A DNA stretch of 64,000 nt from Nitrincola alkalisediminis (GTDB taxonomy: Bacteria; Pseudomonadota; Gammaproteobacteria; Pseudomonadales; Balneatricaceae). Of this stretch, positions 44,331 through 52,684 are shown piece by piece. The notes below the pieces were generated by a model. The model was not told where the DNA came from and searched no databases. It worked only from the letters and a program-made list of their open reading frames with translations. Both the position numbers and the translations under genes were made by a program. The stretch lies in contig NZ_VYTY01000003.1 in NCBI RefSeq assembly GCF_009821115.1, positions 186,001 through 250,000 on the forward strand. The letters are read 5' to 3'. Every line of letters starts with the position of its first letter. Position 1 is the stretch's first letter.

Positions 44331-44357
44331 GGCCTTCACCAGATCCCGTTGAAGGCC
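44331..44357 (+). terminator. Stem-loop after the PepSY-like gene
   Basis: GGCCTTCA (44331-44338) and TGAAGGCC (44350-44357) form an 8-bp stem with an 11-nt loop, 10 bp after the stop. The T tract is weak. Confidence 0.55.
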
Positions 44358-44370
44358 TGTGTATTTCCTC

Positions 44371-44407
44371 TGCACGTTTTTGGCCATCCGTGCACCGTCT
44401 CGGTTCT
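44371..44407. promoter_or_regulatory. Two candidate NtrC-type sites
   Basis: TGCACGTTTTTGGCCA (44371-44386) and TGCACCGTCTCGGTTC (44391-44406) keep TGCAC and GG at the spacing of the NtrC consensus TGCACC-N5-GGTGCA. They lie about 130-170 bp upstream of a sigma-54 promoter, the usual enhancer distance. Right halves are degenerate, so this is a suggestion. Confidence 0.45.
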
Positions 44408-44537
44408 CTTTTGCATCTCATCAACGTCATGCCAAGGTTTTACCCAGTGGGTGTGATTTAACGAAATCAGCCCTCTGACTAGCTAATTAATTGTTTTTAT
44501 AAGCTTTAATAAAAAGTGGCTTAGACTTTAGTCATTC

Positions 44538-44553
44538 TGGCACTTTTGTTGCA
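44538..44553 (+). promoter_or_regulatory. Sigma-54 promoter of the ABC importer operon
   Basis: TGGCACTTTTGTTGCA matches TGGCAC-N5-TTGCW exactly. With the -12 GC at 44551-44552 transcription should start near 44564, about 38 nt before the ATG at 44602. Nitrogen control through NtrC is the simplest reading. Confidence 0.85.
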
Positions 44554-44601
44554 AATATATCTTTGAGTGAATCAAAAGTTACAACTTAAAGGGTGAGTGA
44601 A

Positions 44602-45405
44602 ATGCAACAAGTATTAAAAAACGTAAAACGAGGACTGCTTGCAACGGTAGCAGCTGTTGGCGTAACCCTATCACTAGGGGCTCAAGCTAACCTGTTGGCT
44701 GAAATAGAAGAGCGGGGTGTATTAAGAGTAGCGGTGCCGCAAGACTTTCCACCCTTTGGATCGGTGGGAACTGATCTGAAGCCACGTGGCTACGACATCG
44801 ATATGGCGAACTACATTGCGGAACAAATGGGTGTGTCTGTTGAATTGATTACCGTCACCAGCGCCAACCGTATCCCCTATTTACAAACAGGTCGTGCTGA
44901 CCTCGTCATTTCCAGCTTGGGTAAGAATGAAGAGCGTGAGCGCGCGATTGATTTCAGTCATGCCTATGCTCCGTTCTTCTTGGGTGTGTTCGGAAACGCG
45001 GACATTGCCGTCAGCAACCCCGAGGATCTGGCAGGTAAAACTGTGGGTGTGACCCGTGGTGCTGTTGAAGACATGGAGTTAGAAAAAGTGATTCCAGCCA
45101 GCGCGACGCTGCAACGCTTTGAAGACAACAACACAACCCTGTCGGCTTACTTGTCTGGCCAAGTGCAGTTGATCGCAACGGGTAACCTTGTTGCGACTGA
45201 AATTGCAGAGCGCCGTCCAAACCAAGCGCCTGTGCCTAAGTTTATGCTGCGTGACTCACCTTGCTATATCGGTCTGAAAAAAGGTGAAGCTGAGCTGCAA
45301 GCCAAGGTGAATGAGATCATTGCAAAAGCCTTTGAAGACGGCACGTTAAATCAAATCTCTGAAACGTGGCTGAAGGCACCTCTGCCTGAAGGTTTTGGTA
45401 GCTGA
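44602..45405 (+). CDS. ABC transporter substrate-binding protein, family 3
   Basis: A protein of about 267 aa of the polar-amino-acid binding family (SBP_bac_3). It has a signal peptide (LLATVAAVGVTLSLGAQA), so it acts in the periplasm. The fold markers VLRVAVPQDFPPFG, GYDIDMANYIAEQMGV and TGRADLVISSLGKNEERERA are clear. ATG 44602 is chosen over GTG 44593 from the AAGGGTGAG ribosome site. It is the first gene of a four-gene importer next to alc-allA-puuE, so allantoin, allantoate or another purine-derived ureide is a plausible substrate, but the family mostly binds amino acids. Confidence 0.88.
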   Translation: MQQVLKNVKRGLLATVAAVGVTLSLGAQANLLAEIEERGVLRVAVPQDFPPFGSVGTDLKPRGYDIDMANYIAEQMGVSVELITVTSANRIPYLQTGRADLVISSLGKNEERERAIDFSHAYAPFFLGVFGNADIAVSNPEDLAGKTVGVTRGAVEDMELEKVIPASATLQRFEDNNTTLSAYLSGQVQLIATGNLVATEIAERRPNQAPVPKFMLRDSPCYIGLKKGEAELQAKVNEIIAKAFEDGTLNQISETWLKAPLPEGFGS

Positions 45406-45414
45406 GGTAGAATA

Positions 45415-46077
45415 ATGCTCAATTTCAGTGACCTATTGCCCTATACAGATCAACTCTTGAAGGGTTTATGGGTCACCGTTGAGCTGACGGTCTATGCCAC
45501 ACTGGGCGGTGTGGCAATAGGCACCGCCGGGGCGGCGGGTCGGCACTACGGTGGCAATCTATTACGGGGGATGATTGGTATGTACGTCGAACTCATCCGC
45601 AATACCCCCTTTATTGTACAGTTGTTTTTTATTTTCTTTGGCTTACCTGCACTGGGAATCAAGCTGTCAGCATGGGAAGCGGGGTTAATTGCAATGCTGA
45701 TTAATCTTGGTGCCTATTCCACCGAAATTATTCGAGCGGGCCTGGCCGCAACACCCAAGGGACAAGTTGAAGCGGCAAAAGTATTGGGTTTAAGCCCACA
45801 GCAAGCCTTCTTTCGTGTGGTGTTGATTCCTGCGTTTGAAAAGATTTACCCAGCGCTGACCAGTCAATGCATTATCGTGATGCTGGGATCGGCGGTGGTG
45901 TCACAGATTTCGGTGATGGATTTGACCTATGCAGCCAACTTAATTCAGTCCCGCAACTTCCGAAGCTTTGAAGTGTACTTAGTGGTGGCTGCCATGTATC
46001 TGGTGCTTGCGATTCTCATGCGTCAGGCGTTTGATGCGTTGGGACGGTATTTGTTTCGTCACAGGAGATCCTCATGA
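45415..46077 (+). CDS. ABC transporter permease (HisM/GlnP type), first
   Basis: A 220-aa polar-amino-acid-type inner-membrane permease with about five membrane segments. Markers are VELIRNTPFIVQLFFIFFGL and the EAA loop GQVEAAKVLGLSPQQAFFRV (about residues 118-137). It lies 9 bp after the binding-protein gene and overlaps the second permease gene by 4 bp. Confidence 0.91.
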   Translation: MLNFSDLLPYTDQLLKGLWVTVELTVYATLGGVAIGTAGAAGRHYGGNLLRGMIGMYVELIRNTPFIVQLFFIFFGLPALGIKLSAWEAGLIAMLINLGAYSTEIIRAGLAATPKGQVEAAKVLGLSPQQAFFRVVLIPAFEKIYPALTSQCIIVMLGSAVVSQISVMDLTYAANLIQSRNFRSFEVYLVVAAMYLVLAILMRQAFDALGRYLFRHRRSS

Positions 46078-46724
46078 TTGAATTTAGTAATTGGGATTTG
46101 CTGCGCAACTTACTCTTAGCGGCACGCTGGACGGTTTTGCTCTCACTCACGGCCTTTATTGGTGGCGGTTTGGTTGGCTTGCTGTTGACAGCCATGCGAT
46201 TGACGCGCCGTCGAGCCTTACATTGGTTTGTGCGCTTATACGTTGAGGTGTTTCAGGGGACGCCTCTGTTGATGCAACTTTTCTTGGTGTTTTTTGGCTT
46301 GTCTCTGATGGGGTTTGATATCTCCGCTTGGGCGGCAGCTGCCATTGCCCTCACGCTCTTTACCAGCGCCTTCTTAACTGAAATCTGGAGGGGGTGTATC
46401 GATACGTTGCCTAAGGGGCAGTGGGAGGCATCACGTTGCTTAGGCTTGAGCTTCACGCAAACGCTCAAAAACATTATTTTGCCTCAAGCGATTCGAGTGG
46501 CCTTGGCACCGACGGTTGGCTTTTCAGTGCAAGTGATTAAAGGCACTGCATTAGCATCAATCATTGGCTTTGTTGAGTTGACCAAGGCCGGAACGATGTT
46601 GAATAACGCGACGTTTGAGCCGTTTAAAATCTTTGCCATGGTAGCGCTTATTTATTTCTTACTCTGCTACCCCCTATCTTTGGTCAGTCAACGTTTGGAG
46701 AAAAAATTCAATGGCGCTCGTTAA
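46074..46724 (+). CDS. ABC transporter permease (HisM/GlnP type), second
   Basis: A 216-aa permease with about five membrane segments. YVEVFQGTPLLMQLFLVFFG and GQWEASRCLGLSFTQTLKNI are the family markers. Overlaps the first permease and the ATPase gene on each side, so the operon is tightly coupled. It forms the channel with the first permease. Confidence 0.91.
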   Translation: MIEFSNWDLLRNLLLAARWTVLLSLTAFIGGGLVGLLLTAMRLTRRRALHWFVRLYVEVFQGTPLLMQLFLVFFGLSLMGFDISAWAAAAIALTLFTSAFLTEIWRGCIDTLPKGQWEASRCLGLSFTQTLKNIILPQAIRVALAPTVGFSVQVIKGTALASIIGFVELTKAGTMLNNATFEPFKIFAMVALIYFLLCYPLSLVSQRLEKKFNGAR

Positions 46725-47439
46725 TATTGATAAAGTCCATAAATACTACGGTGACTTGCATGTCCTTAAAGGCGTTGACTTAAAGATTCAAGCGGGTGAA
46801 GTGGTTTCGATTATCGGACGCAGTGGTTCGGGTAAAAGTACACTGTTGCGTTGTATGAACGGATTAGAAGCCTACCAAGAGGGAGCCATCATTCTTGACA
46901 ACAAAGAGGTCAGCAGTGATGAGCGTCAGGTGCGTGCGTTGGCACGAAGTGTCGGCATGGTGTTTCAAAGCTTCAATCTTTTTCCACACTTAACCGTTGG
47001 CGAGAACGTGATGCTGGCGCCAAAACTGGTGCTCAAACAGTCAGCCGAAGACGCACGCAAAATGGCACTGGATAAGCTAACAAAAGTGGGCTTGGCCGAG
47101 AAGTTTGACCAATACCCAGACAAGCTATCCGGGGGGCAACAACAGCGCGTTGCGATTGCAAGGGCCTTGGCCATGTCACCGAAAGTTCTGTTGTGCGATG
47201 AAATTACCTCGGCGTTGGACCCAGAGCTGGTAGGGGAAGTGCTTAAAGTACTGGAGGAACTGGCAGCCGAAGGGATGACGCTCGTACTGGTCACGCATGA
47301 AATGAATTTTGCGCGAGATGTCGGTGATCGGGTGGTGTTTATGCACCAAGGAAAAGTGTGGGAAACCGGCCCCTCTGCTGAGGTGTTTGCCAATCCAAGC
47401 ACGCCCGAATTAAGAAGCTTTATTAACGCTGTGCTTTAA
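46711..47439 (+). CDS. ABC transporter ATP-binding protein (GlnQ/HisP type)
   Basis: A 242-aa ABC ATPase. Walker A is GRSGSGKST (about residues 37-45), the signature LSGGQQQRVAIARAL, and Walker B VLLCDEITSALDPELVGEV, typical of polar amino acid importers. Overlaps the second permease gene by 14 bp. It energises the importer encoded upstream. Confidence 0.93.
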   Translation: MALVNIDKVHKYYGDLHVLKGVDLKIQAGEVVSIIGRSGSGKSTLLRCMNGLEAYQEGAIILDNKEVSSDERQVRALARSVGMVFQSFNLFPHLTVGENVMLAPKLVLKQSAEDARKMALDKLTKVGLAEKFDQYPDKLSGGQQQRVAIARALAMSPKVLLCDEITSALDPELVGEVLKVLEELAAEGMTLVLVTHEMNFARDVGDRVVFMHQGKVWETGPSAEVFANPSTPELRSFINAVL

Positions 47440-47469
47440 CCAGACACCCCTTGGCCATGCCGGTCTGGT
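47439..47469 (+). terminator. Stem-loop after the ABC operon
   Basis: ACCAGAC (47439-47445) and GTCTGGT (47463-47469) form a 7-bp stem directly at the ATPase stop codon. No long T tract follows. Confidence 0.5.
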
Positions 47470-47594
47470 CATGTCATCTGAGCAATGCATGACCACTGGC
47501 TCAGGCTTATACAAAGTGGGCGCTGGGTGTGCATATGTGCCTTAAATAGGCAATCAGGACAGGGTCGTCGTGTTGACAAATTATGGCTTTCTAA

Positions 47595-47610
47595 TGTAAC
47601 GTTTGTTACA
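47595..47610. promoter_or_regulatory. Palindrome TGTAAC-GTTT-GTTACA before the RpiR gene
   Basis: Perfect 6-bp arms with a 4-bp spacer, about 60-76 bp before the regulator start and close to a TTGACA hexamer at 47574-47579. It has the form of an operator, possibly for the RpiR protein itself. Confidence 0.5.
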
Positions 47611-47670
47611 GTTTTGTTTATTTTTGCAACTAAAGTTTTAATACGATTTTAACTCCAAAGGATGTGTGTT

Positions 47671-48513
47671 GTGCGCCAAATTACCGATGTGATTCGCAAA
47701 GAGTATGAAGACTTGTCACCCAGTGAGCGACGAGTGGCCAGCTTTATTCTGGATCATTTAGATGATTTGGCCACCTATAACTCGGTGGAGCTGAGTGAGG
47801 CCTGTCAAACGTCTAAAGCAACAGTGAGCCGTCTATTCCGGCGCTTGGGATACGATAGTTTTAAAGCGATGCGCGATGAAGTCCGGGTGCTGCGTCAATC
47901 TGGCGTGCCCTTACCAAGCGGAGCTTCTGAGTCTGGCACCACCTTGCTTGATCGGCATTTTCGCCTTGAGTCGAAAAATCTGTCGCGGTTAAACCAGCAA
48001 GCCAAACTTTGGCCGCTGGATGCCATACTGAGCAAATTCGAGCAAGCCCGGCGAGTAGTGTTAATTGGTTTTCGCAACAGTTACCCAGTCGCCATGCACT
48101 GGCGACAACAGCTGATTCAAGTGCGACCCGATATTCAACTACTGCCACAAGCTGGACAAACCTTAGCAGAGGATTTAGCCGATCTAACCGATCAGGATCT
48201 GATTATCTTGATTGGATTTCATCGCCGTCCCGCGCAATTTCCAATGCTGCTCAACCGTTTAAAAAGCTTGGCCATTCCGGTCCTGCTGATCACGGAAACA
48301 CAAAGCGGGTTGGACCACTCACAGGCGACCTGGTGTCTAGAAATACCACTGGATAGTGTGTCTGCTTTTGACAGCTATGCCTTGCCCATGAGCCTTGTGA
48401 GCTTTATCACCAACGCTTTGTTGCACCAACAATTGCGCCATGGTCGTCAGCGGATTGAGGAAATTAACCGCCTCTATGACAGCCTTCAAGAACTGGATTT
48501 AACCCTGAACTAA
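47671..48513 (+). CDS. RpiR-family transcriptional regulator
   Basis: A protein of about 280 aa with an N-terminal HTH_6 domain ([39 protein letters not shown]) and a C-terminal SIS sugar-phosphate-binding-like domain. GTG 47671 is chosen because AAAGGA at 47657-47662 is spaced 8 nt from it and overlaps ATG 47662. Followed 16 bp later by alc, so it probably controls allantoate use and perhaps the importer upstream, as RpiR-type regulators do in other purine-ureide clusters. Confidence 0.88.
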   Translation: MRQITDVIRKEYEDLSPSERRVASFILDHLDDLATYNSVELSEACQTSKATVSRLFRRLGYDSFKAMRDEVRVLRQSGVPLPSGASESGTTLLDRHFRLESKNLSRLNQQAKLWPLDAILSKFEQARRVVLIGFRNSYPVAMHWRQQLIQVRPDIQLLPQAGQTLAEDLADLTDQDLIILIGFHRRPAQFPMLLNRLKSLAIPVLLITETQSGLDHSQATWCLEIPLDSVSAFDSYALPMSLVSFITNALLHQQLRHGRQRIEEINRLYDSLQELDLTLN

Positions 48514-48529
48514 TTTTCGAGATAGATGT

Positions 48530-49531
48530 ATGCAGACCACAAGCAATCCTTATAAGCGCACGATTAACCTAGCCGATGCCCGTTTGGGAACTCAAGCTAT
48601 CTTTGTTACCGATGATTGGTTCGCCGATGTAAACCGAATGCTACAACCCGAGCCACCGGTATGGAAAGAAGGGGTGTTTGACGACAATGGTAAATGGATG
48701 GACGGTTGGGAAAGTCGTCGTAAACGCTTTGAAGGCTATGACCATGCGATTATTCGCTTAGGAGTACCGGGCTTTATTCGCGGGGTGGATATTGATACTT
48801 CGTATTTTACCGGTAACTATCCGCCTTCGGCCTCGCTCGAAGCCTGTTTTTGTGCCGATGGTGACCCCACTGCGCAAACGCATTGGACACCGATTCTGCC
48901 TGCCGTGGATCTGCAAGGGAACAGTCATCATTTTCATGACACCTCCCATCAGGATCAACCTTGGACGCACCTGCGTTTTAACATTTATCCAGATGGTGGT
49001 GTTGCGCGCTTGCGTGTGTACGGTATGCCTTACCGAGACTGGTCCGACGTTGCTGATGATGAGCAGATTGACTTAGCGGCCGCTTTAAATGGTGGGCGTG
49101 CGCTTGCCTGTTCGGATGAACATTACGGCACCATCAGCAATCTGATTAATCCGGGGCGGGGCGTTAACATGGGTGATGGCTGGGAAACCGCACGCCGTCG
49201 CACGCCTGGTTATGACTGGGCGATTCTGTCCTTGGGCCATCCCGGTGTGGTTGAAAAAATCATCGTGGATACGCTGCATTTTAAAGGCAACTACCCAGAC
49301 AGTTGCTCAATCCAGGCGGCGTATGTCAAAGGTGGAACGGAAAGCCAAATCGAGACCCAAAGCCTGTACTGGAAAGAGCTTTTGCCTTCTCAAAAACTGC
49401 AAATGCACCAAGAGCATGAGTTCAGTCTTGAGCTGAACGACTTAGGCCCCATTACCCATTTGCGTCTTAATATTTTCCCGGACGGTGGCGTGAGTCGTTT
49501 GCGCATCCTCGGACGTGTGTATCGAGGTTGA
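48530..49531 (+). CDS. alc: Allantoicase
   Basis: A 333-aa enzyme that hydrolyses allantoate to ureidoglycolate and urea. It shows the family's internal duplication: [20 protein letters not shown], around residue 62, is repeated as [20 protein letters not shown] around residue 220, each followed by a GNYP motif. Length is typical. It is the first metabolic gene of the alc-allA-puuE run. Confidence 0.94.
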   Translation: MQTTSNPYKRTINLADARLGTQAIFVTDDWFADVNRMLQPEPPVWKEGVFDDNGKWMDGWESRRKRFEGYDHAIIRLGVPGFIRGVDIDTSYFTGNYPPSASLEACFCADGDPTAQTHWTPILPAVDLQGNSHHFHDTSHQDQPWTHLRFNIYPDGGVARLRVYGMPYRDWSDVADDEQIDLAAALNGGRALACSDEHYGTISNLINPGRGVNMGDGWETARRRTPGYDWAILSLGHPGVVEKIIVDTLHFKGNYPDSCSIQAAYVKGGTESQIETQSLYWKELLPSQKLQMHQEHEFSLELNDLGPITHLRLNIFPDGGVSRLRILGRVYRG

Positions 49532-49533
49532 GC

Positions 49534-50064
49534 ATGAAACACCTGACGCTGACGCCGCTCACTGCTGAACACTTCGCGCCTTTTGGCGATGTGATCAGCA
49601 CCGAGGATAAAGACTTTTTTCTGATTAACAGTGGCTCTACTGAGCGATACCATTCACTCGCGACAGTGAACACTGGCGCTGACGATGGACGTGCCATTAT
49701 CAGTATTTTTCGTAAACCCGTGGCGGATCGTTTTCCTTTGCAAGTAAAACTGCTGGAGCGGCATCCTCAGGGATCTCAGGCTTTTATCCCGCTACAGCGC
49801 AAGCCCTTTTTGATTTTGGTGGCACCTCCAGCAGATGCCCCAGATCCTAGCGCCATGCGTTTGTTTTTGAGTGATGGTCGTCAGGGCGTTAATTACCATG
49901 CGGGCGTTTGGCATCATCCCTTAATCACATTAGAGGATGATGATCAGTTGCTGATAGTTGATCGACAAGGGCAGTTGCCCAATTGTGATGAAGTGTTTTT
50001 TGATGATGCCGATGCTTGGTGGATTGCACATCCTTTTCAGGAAAAAGAGGAAGGAACGCTATGA
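49534..50064 (+). CDS. allA: Ureidoglycolate lyase
   Basis: A protein of about 176 aa that splits ureidoglycolate to glyoxylate and urea. Family markers: EHFAPFGDVI at the start, HPQGSQAFIPL (about residues 73-83) and GVNYHAGVWHHPL (about residues 118-130). Start ATG 49534 follows the alc stop by 2 bp. The end overlaps the puuE start (ATGA). Confidence 0.93.
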   Translation: MKHLTLTPLTAEHFAPFGDVISTEDKDFFLINSGSTERYHSLATVNTGADDGRAIISIFRKPVADRFPLQVKLLERHPQGSQAFIPLQRKPFLILVAPPADAPDPSAMRLFLSDGRQGVNYHAGVWHHPLITLEDDDQLLIVDRQGQLPNCDEVFFDDADAWWIAHPFQEKEEGTL

Positions 50065-50978
50065 CGAATACAGGTTACCCACGTGATTTGATTGGTTATG
50101 GTGCCACGCCGCCAGATCCCAAGTGGCCCAATGGCGCGCGCTTAGCCCTGAATTTTGTACTCAACTACGAAGAGGGTGGGGAGATGTCGGTGTTGCATGG
50201 CGATGCCCATGCGGAGACCTTTCTGTCGGAAATCGCAGGTGCAAGCCCTTATCCAGAGCGCCACATGAGCATGGAGTCCATCTATGAATATGGATCGCGT
50301 GCTGGGGTTTGGCGCATTCTGCGAGAGTTTGAACAACGCCAACTGCCGATGACCATTTTCGGGGTGGCCATGGCTTTGCAGCGTCATCCTGATCTGTGTG
50401 CTGAGTTCCAGCGTCTAGGTCATGATATTTGTTGCCATGGTTTGCGTTGGATTCATTATCAACATATGCCTGAAGATCAAGAACGCGAACACCTGCAAGA
50501 AGCCATTGCTATTCTAAAATCCCTAACGGGCGAAGCGCCTTTGGGCTGGTACACTGGGCGTGACTCACCGAACACGCGTCGTCTTCTTGTTGAAGAGGGT
50601 GGGTTTCTTTACGACTCGGATTACTATGGTGATGACTTGCCGTTTTGGACGGAGGTGCAAACGAGTTCAGGTGAGTCGAAAAAGCATCTGATCATTCCGT
50701 ATACACTGGACTGTAATGATATGCGCTTTTCGTCGCCACAAGGCTTTGCCGATGGTGAGGAGTTCTTCAATTACTTGCGCGATAGCTTCGATGTGCTGTA
50801 TGCCGAAGGGGCGTATGCTCCGAAGATGATGTCTGTTGGTTTGCATTGTCGTTTGGTTGGACGTCCAGGGCGCTTTAAAGCTCTGCAACGGTTTTTAGAC
50901 CACGTTCAAGCGCATGAAGGGGTGTGGGTGACACGTCGGGTTGATATTGCGAAGCATTGGGTTGGGGAGCATGGGTAG
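50061..50978 (+). CDS. puuE: Allantoinase PuuE (polysaccharide-deacetylase fold)
   Basis: A protein of about 305 aa that hydrolyses allantoin to allantoate. The start YPRDLIGYGATPPDPKWP, then LALNFVLNYEEGGE and WYTGRDSPNTRRLL, are diagnostic of metal-independent PuuE-type allantoinases. The open frame runs back to 50016, but ATG 50061 has a GAGGAAGGA ribosome site and overlaps the allA stop. It closes the purine route encoded by the two clusters. Confidence 0.95.
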   Translation: MTNTGYPRDLIGYGATPPDPKWPNGARLALNFVLNYEEGGEMSVLHGDAHAETFLSEIAGASPYPERHMSMESIYEYGSRAGVWRILREFEQRQLPMTIFGVAMALQRHPDLCAEFQRLGHDICCHGLRWIHYQHMPEDQEREHLQEAIAILKSLTGEAPLGWYTGRDSPNTRRLLVEEGGFLYDSDYYGDDLPFWTEVQTSSGESKKHLIIPYTLDCNDMRFSSPQGFADGEEFFNYLRDSFDVLYAEGAYAPKMMSVGLHCRLVGRPGRFKALQRFLDHVQAHEGVWVTRRVDIAKHWVGEHG

Positions 50979-50996
50979 TGTGCCTGGGTGCCTTCT

Positions 50997-51102
50997 GGGG
51001 TGGTGATACCGCTGCCGAGAGACACGCTTTGCGTCATCCCTGACCGCTCGACTGCCGCCGTCCTGGCGGCAGACGGTCTCCCAGCAGCGGCACCACCACC
51101 CC
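50997..51102 (-). ncRNA. Structured inverted-repeat element with three-way-junction shape
   Basis: Outer arms 50997-51023 and 51076-51102 pair over 27 positions. The four differences would be A-C mismatches in a plus-strand RNA but G-U wobbles in a minus-strand RNA, so the fold is complete only on the minus strand. Inside are two smaller hairpins, 51024-51034 (ACGC/GCGT) and 51052-51072 (CTGCCGCC/GGCGGCAG). It lies 38-143 nt after the minus-strand hypothetical gene at 51140, so it could be part of its 3' end. A dispersed REP or MITE-like repeat is the alternative. Confidence 0.55.
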
Positions 51103-51139
51103 TCTAGAACAGGGTGCCCTCAAACTATACATTTAAGGT

Positions 51140-51931
51140 TTAAGAGAAAACTTCGTTAGATGAAAACTCACATTCAGATAAGGCGGCGGCACGCCACGTT
51201 GAGTCCATCCCGAAAATGACAAATGCAGCTTTTCGTTTTTGGCTGTAGGTGGATGCCAGTTGGTTCGTGAGATTTTTCACGTCTTCTTCCAACAACTGTC
51301 TAACCTCGATATAGCAGATTTCACGCATCCATCTGCCGTTTATTTCACTGCATGAGTAGAGTTCCAGCTGGCCAGACGTCAAGTTTGCAAGAAACTCTTT
51401 GGGCAGTAGTGTGCGTCGAAAATCGAAGGGTGGAAACAAGTCATTTTCAGCCGTCGTGGCGGAAAGTTTTTTAGCTAGCTCAGCTCTACAACATAGCTCT
51501 AAAGACATGAGAAGGTGCGTTAAAAAATTATATGTGTAGTGTTCAAGGCACTGTAGCTGTTTAACTGGGTAGTCTTCTGAAAAATGATAATCCAGGCTTT
51601 CAAACTGGCATTGAAAATGAACCGCCGTTTTCCAAGTTTGAGTTAACGTATCAAGGGCATAGATATGATCATAATCCTCAGTATGATTTTCACCTTCAGG
51701 TGAAGGATTGTCGCGATACATGGTGAGCTTGATGGTACTTGATAGTATTAAAATTTCATCGAGACGTGTGTTAAGTCGGCTTAAATTTTCTTGCAGGCAT
51801 AATGTGGATGTCTCTGCAGTCAAGCCTGTAATACAGTCGGGGGGATTCGCCACTAGAGGATCATAGTCGCCAATATAGGATTTCCATTGATCAAAAACAT
51901 CATTCAGCATGATTGCCGGAGCACTGATCAT
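51140..51931 (-). CDS. Hypothetical protein
   Basis: A protein of about 263 aa that I do not recognise. It is soluble by composition, predicted mostly helical, rich in Leu, Glu and Cys, with no signal peptide or motif of a known enzyme. ATG 51931 and ATG 51910 are both possible starts and neither has a strong ribosome site. Its 5' end overlaps a short frame on the plus strand (51909-52172). It is followed by the structured element at 50997-51102. It lies at the left edge of the accessory region. Confidence 0.6.
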   Translation of the reverse strand: MISAPAIMLNDVFDQWKSYIGDYDPLVANPPDCITGLTAETSTLCLQENLSRLNTRLDEILILSSTIKLTMYRDNPSPEGENHTEDYDHIYALDTLTQTWKTAVHFQCQFESLDYHFSEDYPVKQLQCLEHYTYNFLTHLLMSLELCCRAELAKKLSATTAENDLFPPFDFRRTLLPKEFLANLTSGQLELYSCSEINGRWMREICYIEVRQLLEEDVKNLTNQLASTYSQKRKAAFVIFGMDSTWRAAALSECEFSSNEVFS

Positions 51932-52172
51932 CACTGGAGACAGGTTGCTGGAGGATACTTTACCACATGAGTATCTAGCGCTATGGCGTTACAACGAGGC
52001 TTTATTTACACGATTGTTGTTTCGTGCAAGTCAAGAGTCTTTGTTAGAGCTATTGGCGGATCGAAAGTATGGAGGCATCAAGCATCGGAAAAAGCGAAAA
52101 ACCGAGTCGTTGCTCCTAGTCCCCATCCGTGTCAAAATTGAGCGATACACGAACGAGAGGATCCCTCCATGA
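51909..52172 (+). CDS. Small hypothetical protein
   Basis: An 87-aa frame, not recognised. Its middle (EYLALWRYNEALFTRLLFRA) is leucine- and arginine-rich and the tail is basic (KHRKKRKTE). It ends by overlapping the start of the addiction-module antitoxin (4 bp), which could indicate coupling, but its own start overlaps the opposite-strand gene. It may be the tail of a decayed gene; the first part may not be translated. Confidence 0.35.
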   Translation: MIAGALIITGDRLLEDTLPHEYLALWRYNEALFTRLLFRASQESLLELLADRKYGGIKHRKKRKTESLLLVPIRVKIERYTNERIPP

Positions 52173-52393
52173 ATCTCCAGAAAATTGAAGACGAGGCTCT
52201 CCACCTTCCTAAAAAGGAGCGAGCCCAATTAATCCAGCGACTGGTATTGAGCCTAGAGTCTCCGTCAGAAGAAGAGCTCAGATCCGATTGGTTGCTTGAG
52301 GCCCGGCGTAGAGGCGAAGAGCTCGATAATGGCACAGTTCAGGCTGTGTCCGGTGAGGATGTCATTAGGAAGGCTAGAGCACTCATCAAATGA
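52169..52393 (+). CDS. Addiction module antitoxin (TIGR02574-like)
   Basis: A 74-aa protein with the LPKKERAQLIQRLVLSLES pattern of small addiction-module components that pair with RelE/ParE toxins, and an acidic middle. Its stop overlaps the toxin start (ATGA). It should bind and neutralise the toxin encoded next. Confidence 0.83.
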   Translation: MNLQKIEDEALHLPKKERAQLIQRLVLSLESPSEEELRSDWLLEARRRGEELDNGTVQAVSGEDVIRKARALIK

Positions 52394-52683
52394 ACTATTC
52401 TTTTCACCCGGCAGCGGAAGCCGAGTTCCTGGAATCGGTTGGCTATTACGAATCAAAAGTTCCGGGATTGGGTGGCACCTTCATAGAGGAATTTGAGGCC
52501 CTGGCCAATTTAGTCGGCGAGTCACCAAAAGCCTGGCAAATTGAGTTGCCGCCAGATATCCGTAGAGCACCCCTTCACAGATTTCCGCTATCTGTTGTTT
52601 ACCGAGAAAAGTCTAATGGTTTTCAAGTCCTGGCTGTTGCCCATGACCAGCGACGTCCGCAGTACTGGCTAGGCAGGCTTTAA
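52390..52683 (+). CDS. RelE/ParE-family toxin
   Basis: A 97-aa toxin of the ParE/RelE superfamily. FHPAAEAEFLESVGYYES is the typical N-terminus, IRRAPLHRFPLSVVYRE the central strand pair, and LAVAHDQRRPQYWLGR the C-terminal strand. Whether it acts on gyrase or on mRNA cannot be told; the sequence looks ParE-like. Ends directly against the truncated IS1182 transposase. Confidence 0.85.
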   Translation: MNYSFHPAAEAEFLESVGYYESKVPGLGGTFIEEFEALANLVGESPKAWQIELPPDIRRAPLHRFPLSVVYREKSNGFQVLAVAHDQRRPQYWLGRL

Positions 52684-52684
52684 C

